64,000 nucleotides of DNA, from contig OZ020250.1 of the NCBI GenBank assembly GCA_963971285.1, positions 10,276,499 to 10,340,498 on the forward strand, written 5' to 3'. This stretch comes from Astropecten irregularis. Taxonomy: Eukaryota > Echinodermata > Asteroidea > Paxillosida > Astropectinidae. Shown in pieces: positions 10,363 to 22,080 of this stretch. The notes under the pieces are model-generated. The model searched no databases. It was not told where the DNA came from and saw only the letters and a program-made list of their open reading frames with translations. The position numbers and the translations under genes were made by a program. The first letter of the stretch is position 1, and each line of letters begins with the position of its first letter.

Positions 10363-10882
10363 CAGGGTGTCCGCGGGTCTTAAAAAATCTAAAATTTGAA
10401 TTTCCCAAATTTAAGGCCTTAAAAAGCATTAAAAGGTATTAAATTGAATTCTCAAAGGTATTAACAAAATTCTGGAAGCGAGTTATTTTTACATATGTTA
10501 TAATTATATTCTAATCAGATCCTAAAACAAACGGCCACACGGAACAAAATAATTTGGGAAAATTGCAGCACGCATAGTTGTGCATTCTGAACGCACGTGT
10601 CAGGGGTCATTAAACCGATACCAGAGTCAGACGGAAATATCGTCTGGCTCCGTGTTTTGTGTACACGTGTTTATATTAGGCTAAATGGTGCAGGAAACAG
10701 ATTTGCCGTGTGATGGCCATGGAGCTATTGCTTCGTGCGGCCAGTCAACATATCCGTTCAGGCACGCAACCTAAATTGTGTGCTTGTTGCACGGAAAATT
10801 TTGTTGTTTAATATCTCTTTGTAAAGGTGGCATTAAAAAGGGTCTTAAAAAGTCTTAAATTTGACTTGCTGAAACCTGGTTC
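10363..10882. repeat. Interspersed repeat of the 'GTGTCCGCGGGTCTTAAAAA' type
   Basis: Starts ACAGGGTGTCCGCGGGTCTT with TTAAAAAATC and AAATTTAAGGCC, and ends near AAAAGTCTTAAATTTGACTT and GCTGAAACCTG. This resembles a terminal sequence common in nonautonomous DNA transposons of marine animals. The expected inverted CAGACACCCTG at the right end is missing, so the copy appears truncated. Noncoding. Confidence 0.5.
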
Positions 10883-11017
10883 TAATCGGGTGCTGAAAAG
10901 ACATGAAAACTTTTCCACAAACATTTCAATGTTACTATTTGGCTTTCACACTCTCATTGTGAATGCCAACTGTGTCGAGATCGCTTGAATATGACCATGA
11001 TATTGATACATTATGCT

Positions 11018-12622
11018 TAGTTCACACCAACGGCGCTTTGATGGTGCTTTAAAGCAGCGTGCAAAGCGGCACCAAAGCATAACAAAGCTTGATTAAAGCG
11101 TCATGGTCGTAATAGATCGTGGGAAAGCTTGGAGTAAAGTGGGACATTCGGCAAGAGCACCAACAAAGTTTGAACTGTTAAAAAAAATTTGGCACTCTGT
11201 CACGAATTTATTAAAGCGCCGAAGGCATATCAAAGCTTAATAAAGCGTACGAACAAACCCTACTTCTATGCAACACTGACAGAGGCGCAAAAAGAAGAGT
11301 TCATTGACTAGTTAAAAGACAATCTTGTCCATCTACTCAAAGAGAATGACAGATTATAATTAAGACTCGCAGAACAAAGAGAAGCTATTGGAGGACAAAG
11401 CTGCTGACATGGGTGGCAGCCCTCAAAACTGTTTACTGTCCAACCGTACCCAGATGAGCCGCCTCAAAAGGACTGTGGGGAAGTCGGGTGAGGGTGCTGA
11501 GACAGTCGAGGACCTGTCTGCCACGGACAAGTGGGTGTGGGAGAAGTTCTCCTTCCTCAAAGACCACATCGAAACTGTGCAATGCAAAAACATGGTGAGC
11601 ATCCGTGGTAGAGGTAGAGGGAGGGGAACACCATCAACAGCCACAGCTACTGGGCCAGCAGTACACCCACCAACAGCAGTCATCATCCAGTCAGACTCTG
11701 GGTCAGAGTCCCAGTCTACAGAGCCCCCCTCTCGGAGACTCTCCACAGAGAGTGTTGACTTGAAGCGAAGTCTGATGGACTTTAAGTCTGGCAAGAAAGG
11801 TGGTCCCTCCACCTTTGCCAGACATATAGATGAGGGTCTGGCACAGCTTCCCGGGGACATCAAACGGGCCACACAGATCAAGCTCATGGCAGTGCTACAC
11901 GAGGGACAGAGGCAGGCTGAAGAGCGCCAGGAGATGTTCCAGCAGATGCCCACCTTCCCACAGCAGCAGCAGCAACAGGTCGCCCCAATCCAGCCACAAC
12001 TTCAGTCATACCTACCAAGCTCCACCAGCAGGCAGAACCCTCAAAGAATGGTGTCCCGGAGTCACCAGTGGCAGCCTCCACCATCACTGTGGTCAACCCA
12101 GCAGATGCCAGGTCAACAGTCTACCAGTGTCTGGGGCTCCCAAGACTCTCATTGATGATGCAAAGATTTTGTGGATCTGCTGCATCTTTATTTAGGCTCT
12201 GGATCAAAAGCGGCATGAAATCGGCTATCTCGACATTTTCCAATGCGTAACAGAGCTTAACAGATCGTAACAATGCACAACAGAGCTTGATAATCGTATC
12301 AGAGCCTGATTTAAAGCGTCATAATCGCATCAAAGTGAAGTAAAGCATAATAAAGCTTATCAAAGCTTATCAAAGTGTGATTTCAAGCGTACCAAAGCCT
12401 GATCAAAGCCTGATCAAAGCGGGATCAAAGCGTGAGGAACCGTAACAAGTCGGGAAATAATTCGTCCCCCAAAGCGACAACCAATTCGTATCAGAGCGTA
12501 ACAGAGCTTATCAGAGTGTAACATTACTTATAGGAGATTGTGATATTTTTGGAAAAGTAAACAAAAATGACGGCGCTTTGCTTGCCGATTTAAAGCGAGG
12601 CATTCGCCGTTAGTGTGAACTA
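11018..12622 (+). mobile_element. DNA transposon with 18-bp TIRs carrying a MADF-BESS gene
   Basis: Left end TAGTTCACACCAACGGCG (11018) is mirrored by the right end CGCCGTTAGTGTGAACTA (12622). TA may be the duplicated target. Dense AAAGCTT/AAAGCG words spaced about 10-15 bp lie inside both ends (11060-11250 and 12250-12480). One decayed gene of MADF-BESS type lies between. No transposase is present, so this is a nonautonomous or deleted copy, probably of a PIF/Harbinger-like group, where MADF/Myb-like second proteins are usual. Confidence 0.7.
11268..12155 (+). pseudogene. MADF-BESS protein of a DNA transposon, 5' part broken
   Basis: The intact open part is 11388-12155 (255 codons). Its start still reads MADF-like (LLEDKAADMGG ... 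KWVWEKFSFLKDHI). It then has an RGRGRGRG stretch, Ser/Thr-rich sequence, and a BESS-like helix pair (FARHIDEGLAQLP, IKRATQIKLMAVLHEGQ; about residues 141-175). The tail is Gln-rich. Upstream, 11268-11387 encodes the first MADF helix (LTEAQKEEFID) but has in-frame stops and a frame change near 11320. Such proteins bind DNA near transposon ends and help the transposase. The ATG at 11388 is not the true start. Confidence 0.7.
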
Positions 12623-15010
12623 GGTATTAACATCAACCCTTCCACAGCACATGTAGCCTAGCCTAAACAACCGCACTGTATAATGCACGCGTACATGCAC
12701 TCCACTCGTACGTAGCCAACCTTATGTCTGGAGGAAAAACTAACAAGGGGTTACTTATTGGTCTGTCGGTATTATAATATATATTGACTTTTCATGATGT
12801 TTCAATCTGGTGATATTGCCATGTCACTGCGCAGCAGGAATCAAGTCAAAAAGATTGGAACACATTACATGGAAAGGTTCACCCATCGAAAGGTTCACTT
12901 ATCTCGGCAGTGATATCCATTTCTCTGCAAGCTTTACTCAATGGACCGGTCAGACCCCACACTGTCTAACTATCTGTCAACAGATAATGATATCGATTTT
13001 TGAAGATTTAAACCTATTCTAATTGATTGCTTGTAACATGACGTCACGATGATGACGTCACGATGACCTCACAATGACGTCACTCTTCATGGCAAAAATC
13101 TGTCATAGGATCTATGACTCTGCCAAGTTTGATTAAAATCAGACACTGTTTTATGACCAAAACAGCGTAAAGAATAAGGCACGGTTTCTGGGGTGTCTAT
13201 ATACAATTTCAAGCCTATATTGTAGGGCGTGGCCAAGTTCACTGATTACATAGTAACATAAATATACCACAGAACTACCGGTACCTTTATCCTGCTATCC
13301 TGCTTTATCCTGATTGTATCTCTTATAGTGCTGGGCAAAATCGGGTAATGTCATATCCTGTTACTGATTGCAAAAAAAAATAAGATTAACAGTTAACCTA
13401 TGTAATCACGTGCAATGTGTGTGATTTATGGTATACGTCTTCTTCAATGTGATCGTCACTTTCGGAATGCTTTTTACAATATTATTTTTTAGATCAAGCA
13501 TTTGGATCAAGAACATACAATGTTTCTTTTAGATCAAATATGTGAAAAGCATGCTTCTACTTGGCAAAATAGACAAAATAACTGACTGATATTCGACATG
13601 AACATGAGCCAATTACGTTCGTCCCTTTTTATTCCTTTCAGTTTCCGTTAACGGTTAGCAGAAATTAGCAGGAAAAATGGTTTTTCCATTGTAACTTACG
13701 GTCTGACAGTCTGATGACGTCATCAATCTAAATCTTGGCACCGTTGTTGCCTGGTTAAAGATTATCATAAATGTATATTTTGAAGCAATTCTCAAACTTT
13801 GCCACAGAAATCAACTAAAAATGCATTTCTAATATTTTTCAACTTGACGCTAGAGGGTGCTCGAATGTTTGATGACATCATGAGTCAGATTGTTAAACAC
13901 CACATTACTGCCAGAAACTTCTCCAATTTCCAATTATAAAACATTTTCTGTTTTTACGTTTTTGACCAGAATTCACGTGACTTCACGCACATGAGAAAAA
14001 AAATGAAAATTATGGTTACTTGACAATTTTCAAAACCAGTAAGGCAAGGGAAATTACGGTTTAATTGATATCGATTTTTGAAGATTTAAACTTATCCAAG
14101 TTTGATTGCTCGTAATATGACACTTGATGTTGTCACTCTCTATGTTTATACTCTGCCATAGGATCTATGACTCTCCAAAGTCTGGTCAAAATCAGACATT
14201 GTTTAAGGACCAAAGAGGCGTATGAAAAAATCTAACATTTATTCTTTGAAAACGTGTACAATTTGAATGGGACAAAATAAATATTCAAAAATCTAAAAAA
14301 AAAAAATCATATGATGACGTCATCATGACGTAAATGTTCGGCACAGATGTACACTATGAGGACTTTGTTTGGACCAAGTTTGGCCAAGATCGCCAGTTTA
14401 AAAGTAACCAAAGTGGGATGGAGAATGCCCCTGTGCAATGTCTTATAAGTTTTCAAATAAAAAAAAATAGAACAAATGCAAAGGCTTTTCCTGCTATCAC
14501 AGAAAAGCAATAAAAAAAACCATTAAAATAAAGGCTTTCCGCTTCCGCGGAAAAGCCAATAACAGAACAAAAACAAAGGTTTTTCGCTCACGTGAAAAAG
14601 CCAAAAATATCCGAACAAAAACAATATCTTTTCCAATATCTTAACACGGAAAGGCCATAAAACTGCACTCAACCATTTTCCAAAACAGTATTAACGTATT
14701 GTATATTTATAGTAAGTATATTATGATTATGATGAAGAAAACTTTCACAAATAGAGTATTAGGGAGACAGGTTAGTGTTGTAAGTGAACATTTGCCAGAA
14801 ATTGTGAATTAGGAAGACATTTTAATATCTCCCTAAGGTATCAGCTTCCTTTTAAAGACATACTTTTAATGTCCATATTATAATAGAAGGCAGATAATGC
14901 TCTCAATACCTTACCATATTGTTTCAAAAGCATGTGGGTTTATCTCGTAGATACAACTTATGGTATCTCGTACGTACGATTTACGGTACAGTATCCTTCT
15001 TTGTTTTGTT
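12623..15010. other. Repeat-like noncoding sequence before the assembly gap
   Basis: Contains GATGACGTCA-type words (13037-13083, 14312-14325), a near-repeat of ATCGATTTTTGAAGATTTAAAC at 12993 and 14070 with shared following text (GGATCTATGACTCT...CAAAGT), and AAAGCC/CGTGAAAAAGCC words near 14470-14660. The two related stretches suggest two copies of an undescribed repeat. No exon was recognised. Confidence 0.45.
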
Positions 15011-15210
15011 NNNNNNNNNNNNNNNNNNNNNNNNNNNNNNNNNNNNNNNNNNNNNNNNNNNNNNNNNNNNNNNNNNNNNNNNNNNNNNNNNNNNNNNNNN
15101 NNNNNNNNNNNNNNNNNNNNNNNNNNNNNNNNNNNNNNNNNNNNNNNNNNNNNNNNNNNNNNNNNNNNNNNNNNNNNNNNNNNNNNNNNNNNNNNNNNNN
15201 NNNNNNNNNN
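15011..15210. other. Assembly gap of 200 N
   Basis: Exactly 200 unknown bases, a round number that normally marks a gap of unknown or estimated size. It lies between D1 and D2 and could hide the missing exons. Confidence 0.95.
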
Positions 15211-16085
15211 AGGTCAAATTTTAACGTAATTTTTTTGTCGTACATGACAAAAATTTGGTTTTATTTTACAAAATTAAGGCCATTATAAGAGCTTTGGAAT
15301 GATGTTAAAATTATTTATGTAGGTTCTTTACTTCTGGAGATATGGCTGTTTGAATGCAACAGATTGTGCTAATTAGTCAAAAGTTCGTTAACCCAGATTT
15401 CAAAAAGTAATGGACCAATTTATATAAAATTTTGGTTCTGGGGGTTTCTCTTGGAGGCCAATAAGCATACCAAATTTCATTGAAATCCGAGTCGGTCGGG
15501 ATCCAAAGCGCGTTGAATTTTGTAACAGAATCCCTTTATGTGCATTTCTTTGGTATTTTTCTCTCTCTTTTTCTGTGCATCCTACAGGTACTCTATCTCC
15601 CAAGTAGATGCCGGGCGTACACAGCCAGCTCTGTGTACGTTACAATAAAAGGCCTAACGCAAGTTAGGGGGATGGATGAGTGTATGGGCGATGACCCCTC
15701 ATTCCCCGCTTGCGGTACCGCAAAAACAGAATGGCTGAGGGGTTTTGTCCCCTCATTCCGGGCTTGCTGGTACTACTACCAGTCCGAGGGAAGTCCGGGC
15801 GTTTAGATGCTAGGTATGCCTTGACGGCTACGTGTCTATCCGACCCGAAGAGGCCTACGGCCGGGGGTAGCTCGATACCACGCTCGCTACCAGAGCGTAG
15901 GTAGATCGCTTGATACCAGAGGCGGATACCGCCTGAACGGATTGATCGGCCCCGGCGTAACATGCTCCTTTTACAGGCTCTGTGTTATGTCCCGTTGATC
16001 GGAGGCCCGAGCCGGCTGAGAATACCGGGCCTACCGTGCCAAAGAACAAACCTCAGACGTCAGTGGGCAGAAGCAATGTTTAATG

Positions 16086-16254
16086 CAGGGGTGTGATTTG
16101 CCAGGATTTTTTTGTGACAAAATTTCCAGTAATTTTATTGATTTTCAGTCCAATTTCGTGTGTGTTTAGCTCTATTTTACACTATTATTCAGGTTTTCTC
16201 TTATTACTATTTCTTCTGGTTTCTGGTTTTTCCTGAAATGTAATCACACCCCTG
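16086..16254. mobile_element. 169-bp MITE, CAGGGGTGTGATT ends, TTAATG duplication
   Basis: Terminal inverted repeats CAGGGGTGTGATT and AATCACACCCCTG match over 13 bp. The site is bounded by direct TTAATG (16080-16085 and 16255-16260). CAGGG ends suggest a hAT-like origin, though hAT duplications are normally 8 bp. AT-rich inside, unlike the GC-rich DIRS-like host sequence it sits in. Confidence 0.75.
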
Positions 16255-18599
16255 TTAATGGCGTTTTTTATATAGATATAAATGCTGTATTTACATCGCC
16301 ATCACCCCCACTGCCGCTCCGTTCCTATACGAACTCCATTGCGGACGTCGGAGAGACGTGCTGAGGCTCTGGCATCCAATGAGCGCCGTGAATACCCGGC
16401 CCCGCCCATTGTCTGGTTCTACCCGGGCGGGAAACCATTCCAGCCCTACGGAACATGATTGCGGACGTCGGAGGGACGTCCTTCTGCATCTGCTTGGCCC
16501 CGAGCCGTTGAGAGCGGAATGCTGCGGGTGTTCATACACAGCGAGACCGCTCAACAGCCCTTTCATCACTGAACAATGCCTGGCTGGGTGGCTGGAGTGA
16601 ATACAAGCATGCGTAACACAATGTGCTGCGGAGTGTACACTGTACTTGTACCTACTGTACTTCGGCTTACACTATGTGTGACGTTCTGCCGACCAACAGA
16701 ATATGGGATCGGTGGCCCATCCCTCCCTATTGTCAGCAGCGTGCGGGTCACCCGGCCCCCTGTCACCCTGATAATTACCACCCTGCAAGACTAGGATTGG
16801 CTTCACACGCACATCCCTTGCTACTTTGTGGCTCCATACCATTGGCGGTTGCGACCCACCTATGCACCGGCTACCAGTGCTCACCAGCAGGAATAACGCG
16901 CCCACCGGGGCCCACAACGGGCCACTGTCCAGCAGATATGATGCTTCCCGGCCCGGCCAGCTCCCGACCAGTCTGCAGTCGATGCATCTCAAGTTGAGCT
17001 GACCTGCGGACGACTTCCATGGACACAGAGACAGATACTCTCTTTCCCGCGGGGCGGGAAACTGCGAGAATTCCCATTTACAGCTTTATTCTCTCGGGCT
17101 CGGCCCTCCTCTGCATGTGGCCAACATGTATAATTATGTACATCTACTTGTTCACGTCGAGTTGTCCCACGGTCGACTTGTCCGGTACCTTCTGTCAAGG
17201 GGACCGTTATGCATCCATTCCCACGGCCCGGTCCTACGGAGCGGACGACTGCGGGGGTTCCCACCGCCCAATGTCTGCACGCCAGCGCAGAACGTGAATA
17301 CTTCAGGGCCCAGCCCGCTGCCGTCCGCGGCGGATTTGTCCCAAGTTCGGGCTGTGCCGCGGTCGACCTGCCCGCTCCCACTGCACGTATGATGTTCGCT
17401 GCTTAGCGTGCAGGATCAGCTACGCTTCAATAATCACGCTTGTACATCACATTGTGTGAGGCACTACATTATATGGATACTGTATACTGTACATCCGTAC
17501 TTGTATGTATAATACCGACTTCGTATCATTTCAACTACCCTCCAGTATTGTCCGACACTACCAGCACAACACTACCGAGCGGTAGTATGCCACATATAGT
17601 ACACCGCCACGGCCCCATGTCACCACCCCGGCGTCCGCGGTAGTCATGGGCGCAGTAATGGGAATAAATAATTACTCTACTTGAGTGATTCCATTGTGAG
17701 ACCGCTCCGATGCTCATACAACCTTTCCACTCGGTATTTTTCCTGAGGTCAAAGGTTAAATACATGTGATACCATGACTCATCACATAGAAGCCTAGGAC
17801 ACACAGGTACCAGAATGTGAACAGTTGTGGTGGACGCACCATCCTGATTCTCCTACATGTAGATGAAGGGACAGGACATACAGCATGCCCAAGCAACCAA
17901 GGAGCTGACATGCGTCTACACAACATACCATCATCGACAGTATCACGAGCTCCCTGCACACTGAGGATAGCCACCAATGGTGACGACGCAGCAGTACCCT
18001 GAAGTATCCCAAGCGGACCTGCGGAACCAGTCGGTTTTCGATGCCACCGAGACCTCCAGCCTCCACCCACCTTGCCCTTATTATCTTGCTGGTGGCTGCT
18101 TGCCCAAGGATACACAAGGTCAACACTTTCTCCGGCCTTACCGAAAGCGACGAAGAAACGCCACAACAGGCTGCGGCTACAGCCCCTGGACCGCAGTGTC
18201 AGCATCTTCAATTTATCAAGGCAGTGATCAACCTGACGGCTGACCCATCAACGGATGGCCCATACTGGCCCTCACCAGTCCTGCATCTTACAACCACACC
18301 GAACAGGTGACGGAAGTAGATCTAGCATCTGCATCAGTCCATCGCTCCTCAGTTATCGCTCAACTCAAACAGGAACTTGGGCAATCCACACCTGGCCTCC
18401 GCGTATCACCCGACAAGCAGGATGTTGTCTCTGCACGGCAGTGCAGAAACCTTGAGGCCATCTCCACAGGGGATGCCACTCCACCACGGCAGTCCCCCTG
18501 GATTAAGACAAGACCTCATGGGGGATAAGAGCGATCGAACCATGTCAGTTCACATCATCCTGTCATATGCAGTCCGTATCTCCTGGCTTCTCAACCCTA

Positions 18600-19260
18600 G
18601 CCTCAACTCCATTAGCATCGCAGTCGAAGTAACGCAGCACATCAACCAGTACCTCCTCTGGTTGATGAAGGAAGATCACCTAACGACCGTCACCCCCTCC
18701 CTGACATCAATAGCCAAGACGGTATCACGACAGACCCCTGTTGGAGAGGTGGAGCGCACCCCTCCCTCCACATCAGGTATCTGGGAACCGGGACCACACC
18801 TCCCGGCACTACCTCACCAACATGCTTGTGCTACGGGCCGTCCTTGACGCCCGGCGACACATCAAGGGAAGACGAACACTGGCCTGCTCCAATGACTCAA
18901 CAGCTGTAGCGCACATCGACCACCAATGAGCCATGTGTTCCCCACAGCTGTGTGTCTTGACCTGGCGGATCCTACGGTGGACCAAGGACAACGGGGCCCA
19001 CCTTCAAGCCATCCACATTGCCGGCCAGGACAACGAGACTGCGGTTGGACTCTACTGAGTGTCGATGAATCCAGAATGGACTTTCCACTCAGACATCACT
19101 AGGACACTCTTTCTCCGACTAGAGATGCCACGTTGACCTGTCTGCGTCAACCGACAACATCCAACTACCGATGTTCTACATTGGGCACCCTCACCTTCGT
19201 ACATGGACAACGGATGCCCGACAGATCAGCAGTGCGGCCCTCCTGGCCCTCCCTTTGATC
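18600..19260 (+). pseudogene. DIRS-like RNase H region, multiple frames
   Basis: Pieces match the DIRS RNase H layout: INQYLLWLMKEDHL (about 18640), LVLRAVLDARRHI with CSNDSTAVAHIDHQ (about 18822-18926), then LCVLTWRILRW, HLQAIHIAGQDNETA (about 18950-19050), and a domain-end block with QLPMFYIGHPH and LALPLISLIPR (19155-19270). Internal stops and shifts separate them. Recognition rests on remembered family patterns. Confidence 0.65.
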
Positions 19261-19739
19261 TCCCTGATACCGCGTACGTCCTCTACAACTGGAACAGAGA
19301 CGATGCTGCGTTCTCCTATCGCCCTCAAGCTGGCCACGCCAGAACAGGTGTGATTCAGGTTCTTCAGACTGTCCAGACCTCTTGTGCTAACACTGATCAT
19401 GCTCCCAGACCGGCCGGGCCAGCCGTTGTGCTACTGATCATACTCCCAGACCGGACATCCCTCCATCAACGGTCAGTCAGGGATTCTGCTCCCAGCATCC
19501 GGAGGTCTCCACCTAAGGTGCTGGATGCTGTCCAACGATCCTCTCTTCGGCTGGTCTTCTGACGACGCTGCCGCCACAGCTGCACGGGAACGACACCTGT
19601 CAACCGGGAAGATACACGATAGCGGATTACGCCTCTGAGCTTCGTGCTGCAACGACCATGCTCTCTACCCAACTAAAGCACCTTTAACAGTGGTTGTGAC
19701 CTTTCCTCACACACTTGTTCCACACTGCAGGCTTCGACA

Positions 19740-20507
19740 CTCTGCAACCACAGATCTGCACTGGTTGCCATACCTGAGGGCCTTGAGGATGGCTCACCCA
19801 TATCGAACAACGAGGCTCCTCACCACCTCACGCAGGACATAGAGCGGCCTACCAGCGACAGCCAATCCCGTCCTGGAACCTGGGCATCAACCTGCAACTC
19901 CATGAAGGCCTTCTCTCGAACCTCCGTGCAAGGCCCCTCTGATGCCCACTACTATCAGCTCGCCTCCCTCCTGACAGTGGTTACGGCTATGAGGACCTGT
20001 GACATCAAGGCCCTATCCATAGTTGGGGGCCACATCCGCTGGGAGCCACATGGCTTTCGACTCATCCCGACCATCGGCTTCCCACCAAGAACCAGTCTCT
20101 CGTACCATCTCTGGCTTTTGACACTGGGGACATATTAGACAATCATGGTGCTCTGTCAGGATCCTGAAGCCGTACTTGCCCCGAACAAAGGGCCTGAGAT
20201 GGAGTTCCTCTCAGCCGTTCACCTCTACCACCAAGCCTCGCCATCCATCGTCTAGGTACACCATCGCCCACTGGATCGTTCCAACCATCAAGTTACAGGC
20301 CCAGACTGGCCATCCAGGCTGGATCAGCTAACCCAACAATACGTCAAGGCCCAAGATGCTAGATCGGCCTCTGCATCCTGGTCCTACTTCAGGGAAGTTT
20401 CATGCAGGAAGTGCCCCTCCGTTTTCACCTCCTATATGAGGGATGTCTTGCAGAGCAACTCCCTGGCCCCAACAACTTGGAAACCAGGAGACCCTCAGCC
20501 CAACTGA
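19740..20507 (+). pseudogene. DIRS-like tyrosine recombinase fragment
   Basis: Encodes YYQLASLLTVVTAMRTCDIK (about 19950-20012), where the Arg in TAMRT matches the first catalytic Arg of tyrosine recombinases. After an indel, RYTIAHWI (about 20252) and YVKAQDARSASASWSYF (about 20340-20392) match the C-terminal motif block of DIRS/Ngaro integrases, ending VFTSYMRDVLQSNS before a stop at about 20506. The catalytic Tyr would be the Y of SYMRDV. Broken by stops. Confidence 0.7.
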
Positions 20508-20699
20508 CACCTGGTTGAGACCCGCACGGACCCCCACCCAGGGTACAGCTCTTAAGGGGTAATGTACATGTACAATCGTACATGTGTTATTTTACCTCCA
20601 CTATGCTAACCTGGCTCATATCCACCTCCCACCTGACACTCCTCGTAGCCAACCCGCCACCGGGATCCGGTGCCACTCTGCATATCGTATTAACCGTCT

Positions 20700-21004
20700 G
20701 GGGTAGGTTGAATGCAGTAGACTCCCCCCCCCCCCCACCTGTTGTGGGTTGGGTCTACTAGTTCATACCTACCCCAGACGGTTACGTCCCGCCCGTCCTC
20801 CCCACTCTTGGCCTCGAGGTGTTTAACTTCGAAAAGAAGGACGATCATGGCGGCTCTGGTGGTACGCATTGTGGGAGGTCAGGGTGCACCACGGTTGATC
20901 AAGTCTTTTCAGCGAAGTAGCAAAAAGGCGCAGGGGAATTTGCATATCGTAGTAACCGTCTGGGGTAGGTATGAACTAGTAGACCCAACCCACAACAGAT
21001 GGGG
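20700..21004. repeat. Inverted repeat, about 50-bp arms, 160-bp spacer
   Basis: The arm at about 20738-20791 (CACCTGTTGTGGGTTGGGTC ... CCCAGACGGTTACG) is mirrored at about 20951-21004 (CGTAGTAACCGTCTGGGGTA ... CACAACAGATGGGG). A partial third version (ATTAACCGTCTGGGGTAGG) lies at 20689-20710, followed by a run of C (20725-20737). It sits just past the DIRS-like copy and may be one of its terminal or internal complementary regions, or an independent foldback. Confidence 0.65.
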
Positions 21005-21384
21005 AGGAATTTGCGCCAAATTTGAAGAAAATTTGGCCAAAGGTATGGCTAGTTTTTTTTACCTTCTTGTCACTAGTGGTTATTTTCTATAAACTAACAA
21101 AATGCTTAAATACTTTTTCAACAAACTCGGTCCAATTAGTTTCTGACTTTGTCATTAGGGTCTCTGGACCAAACTTCATAAACTTTGTTCACATAAATTC
21201 TCCAGTGGTCACTTAGTGGTCACTATTGGTAATTTTCTTCAAAATCACAAAATTCTCCTTTGTCCTCGAACCTGGTCCATTTTTTGTCAAACGTGGTCAG
21301 TGGCATCTCAGGACCGGACGTCATATATAGTTGTTTACAGAATTTGACCTTTTTTTCCCTTTTTTTTTTAATTATACATTAATT

Positions 21385-21545
21385 AAGTTTATTAAGTCAT
21401 TGAAAAGTGAACAAAGAATAAATTGACTTAGCCGGAATCGAACCAGCACCCCCTGGAATACCATACCAGTGCACTTCCAACTGAGCTATCCAGCCATGTG
21501 ACTTGAAATTAATCAAGTCAGGTCCCTTGTGTTTATTTGATGATT
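21385..21545 (-). repeat. SINE copy with inverted tail
   Basis: On the minus strand the A box (CTGGATAGCTCAGTTGGAAG) and B box (GGTTCGATTCC) of the tRNA-like head are present. SINE tail sequence flanks the head on both sides in opposite orientation (AAAAGTGAACAAAGAATAAA before it, AATCAAGTCAGGTCCCTTGT after it), giving a rearranged, snapback-like copy. Confidence 0.65.
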
Positions 21546-21640
21546 ATACTCAAACACACAATATAAGTCACCCAACACGTCAGCAAGTATGCTTATGGCC
21601 ACAGCTCGTAGCATTTATTTTAGTGCTTGAAAAACACAAC

Positions 21641-22080
21641 TACCGGAATACCAAACCATGGGCATACCGATTTTAACATAGCACGAAATGCACATAATTA
21701 ACACACCACCTGAGATACCTTAGACCTCAGGTAAAACCAGCTGGGACAACAGCGTACCTAAGACGCTGTTCCACAGACCTGGTACCGGAATACCAACACC
21801 TTGGGCATACCGATTTACACACATACGAATAACACCATTATTAACACACTACCTGAGGTACCTTAGACCTCAGGTAAAACCAGCTGGGACAACAGCGTAT
21901 CTAAGACGCTGTTCCACAGACCTGGTACCAGAATACCAACACCTTGGGCATACCGATTTACACACATACGAATAACACCATTATTAACACACTACCTGAG
22001 GTACCTTAGACCTCAGGTAAAACCAGCTGGGACAATACACCGTACAGAGTACCCAAGACTCTATACCCCAGACCTGGTAC
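21641..22080. repeat. Three-copy tandem repeat, unit about 142-143 bp
   Basis: Units start TACCGGAATACCAA at 21641, 21783 and 21926. Each has two hairpins: ACCTGAGGTACCTTAGACCT CAGGT and CAGCGTATCTAAGACGCTG. Units 2 and 3 are nearly identical; unit 1 and the end of unit 3 are more diverged. Noncoding minisatellite. Confidence 0.85.

Larger units (their letters stand above)
15600..20520 (+). mobile_element. Decayed DIRS-like (tyrosine recombinase) retrotransposon, copy 1
   Basis: A GC-rich block that contrasts with its surroundings. Reading on the + strand, fragments in several frames follow DIRS order: an unrecognised gag-like part (16300-17900), traces of RT/RNase H (about 18500-19250) and a tyrosine recombinase (about 19740-20510). 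Many stops and frame changes show it is dead. Its precise ends were not established; a short hairpin CGTACACAG...CTGTGTACG lies near 15614-15640, and a 169-bp MITE is inserted at 16086. Confidence 0.7.

Noticed and set aside
11940-11990. CAG repeat (cagcagcagcagcaacag) as a microsatellite
   Set aside because: It lies in the Gln-rich tail of the MADF-BESS reading and is short.
12830-12960. Non-LTR RT-like piece (FTYLGSDI)
   Set aside because: One short motif with no supporting blocks on either side; could be chance.
21641-22080. CRISPR array
   Set aside because: Units are direct repeats of 142 bp without unique spacers, in a eukaryotic genome.
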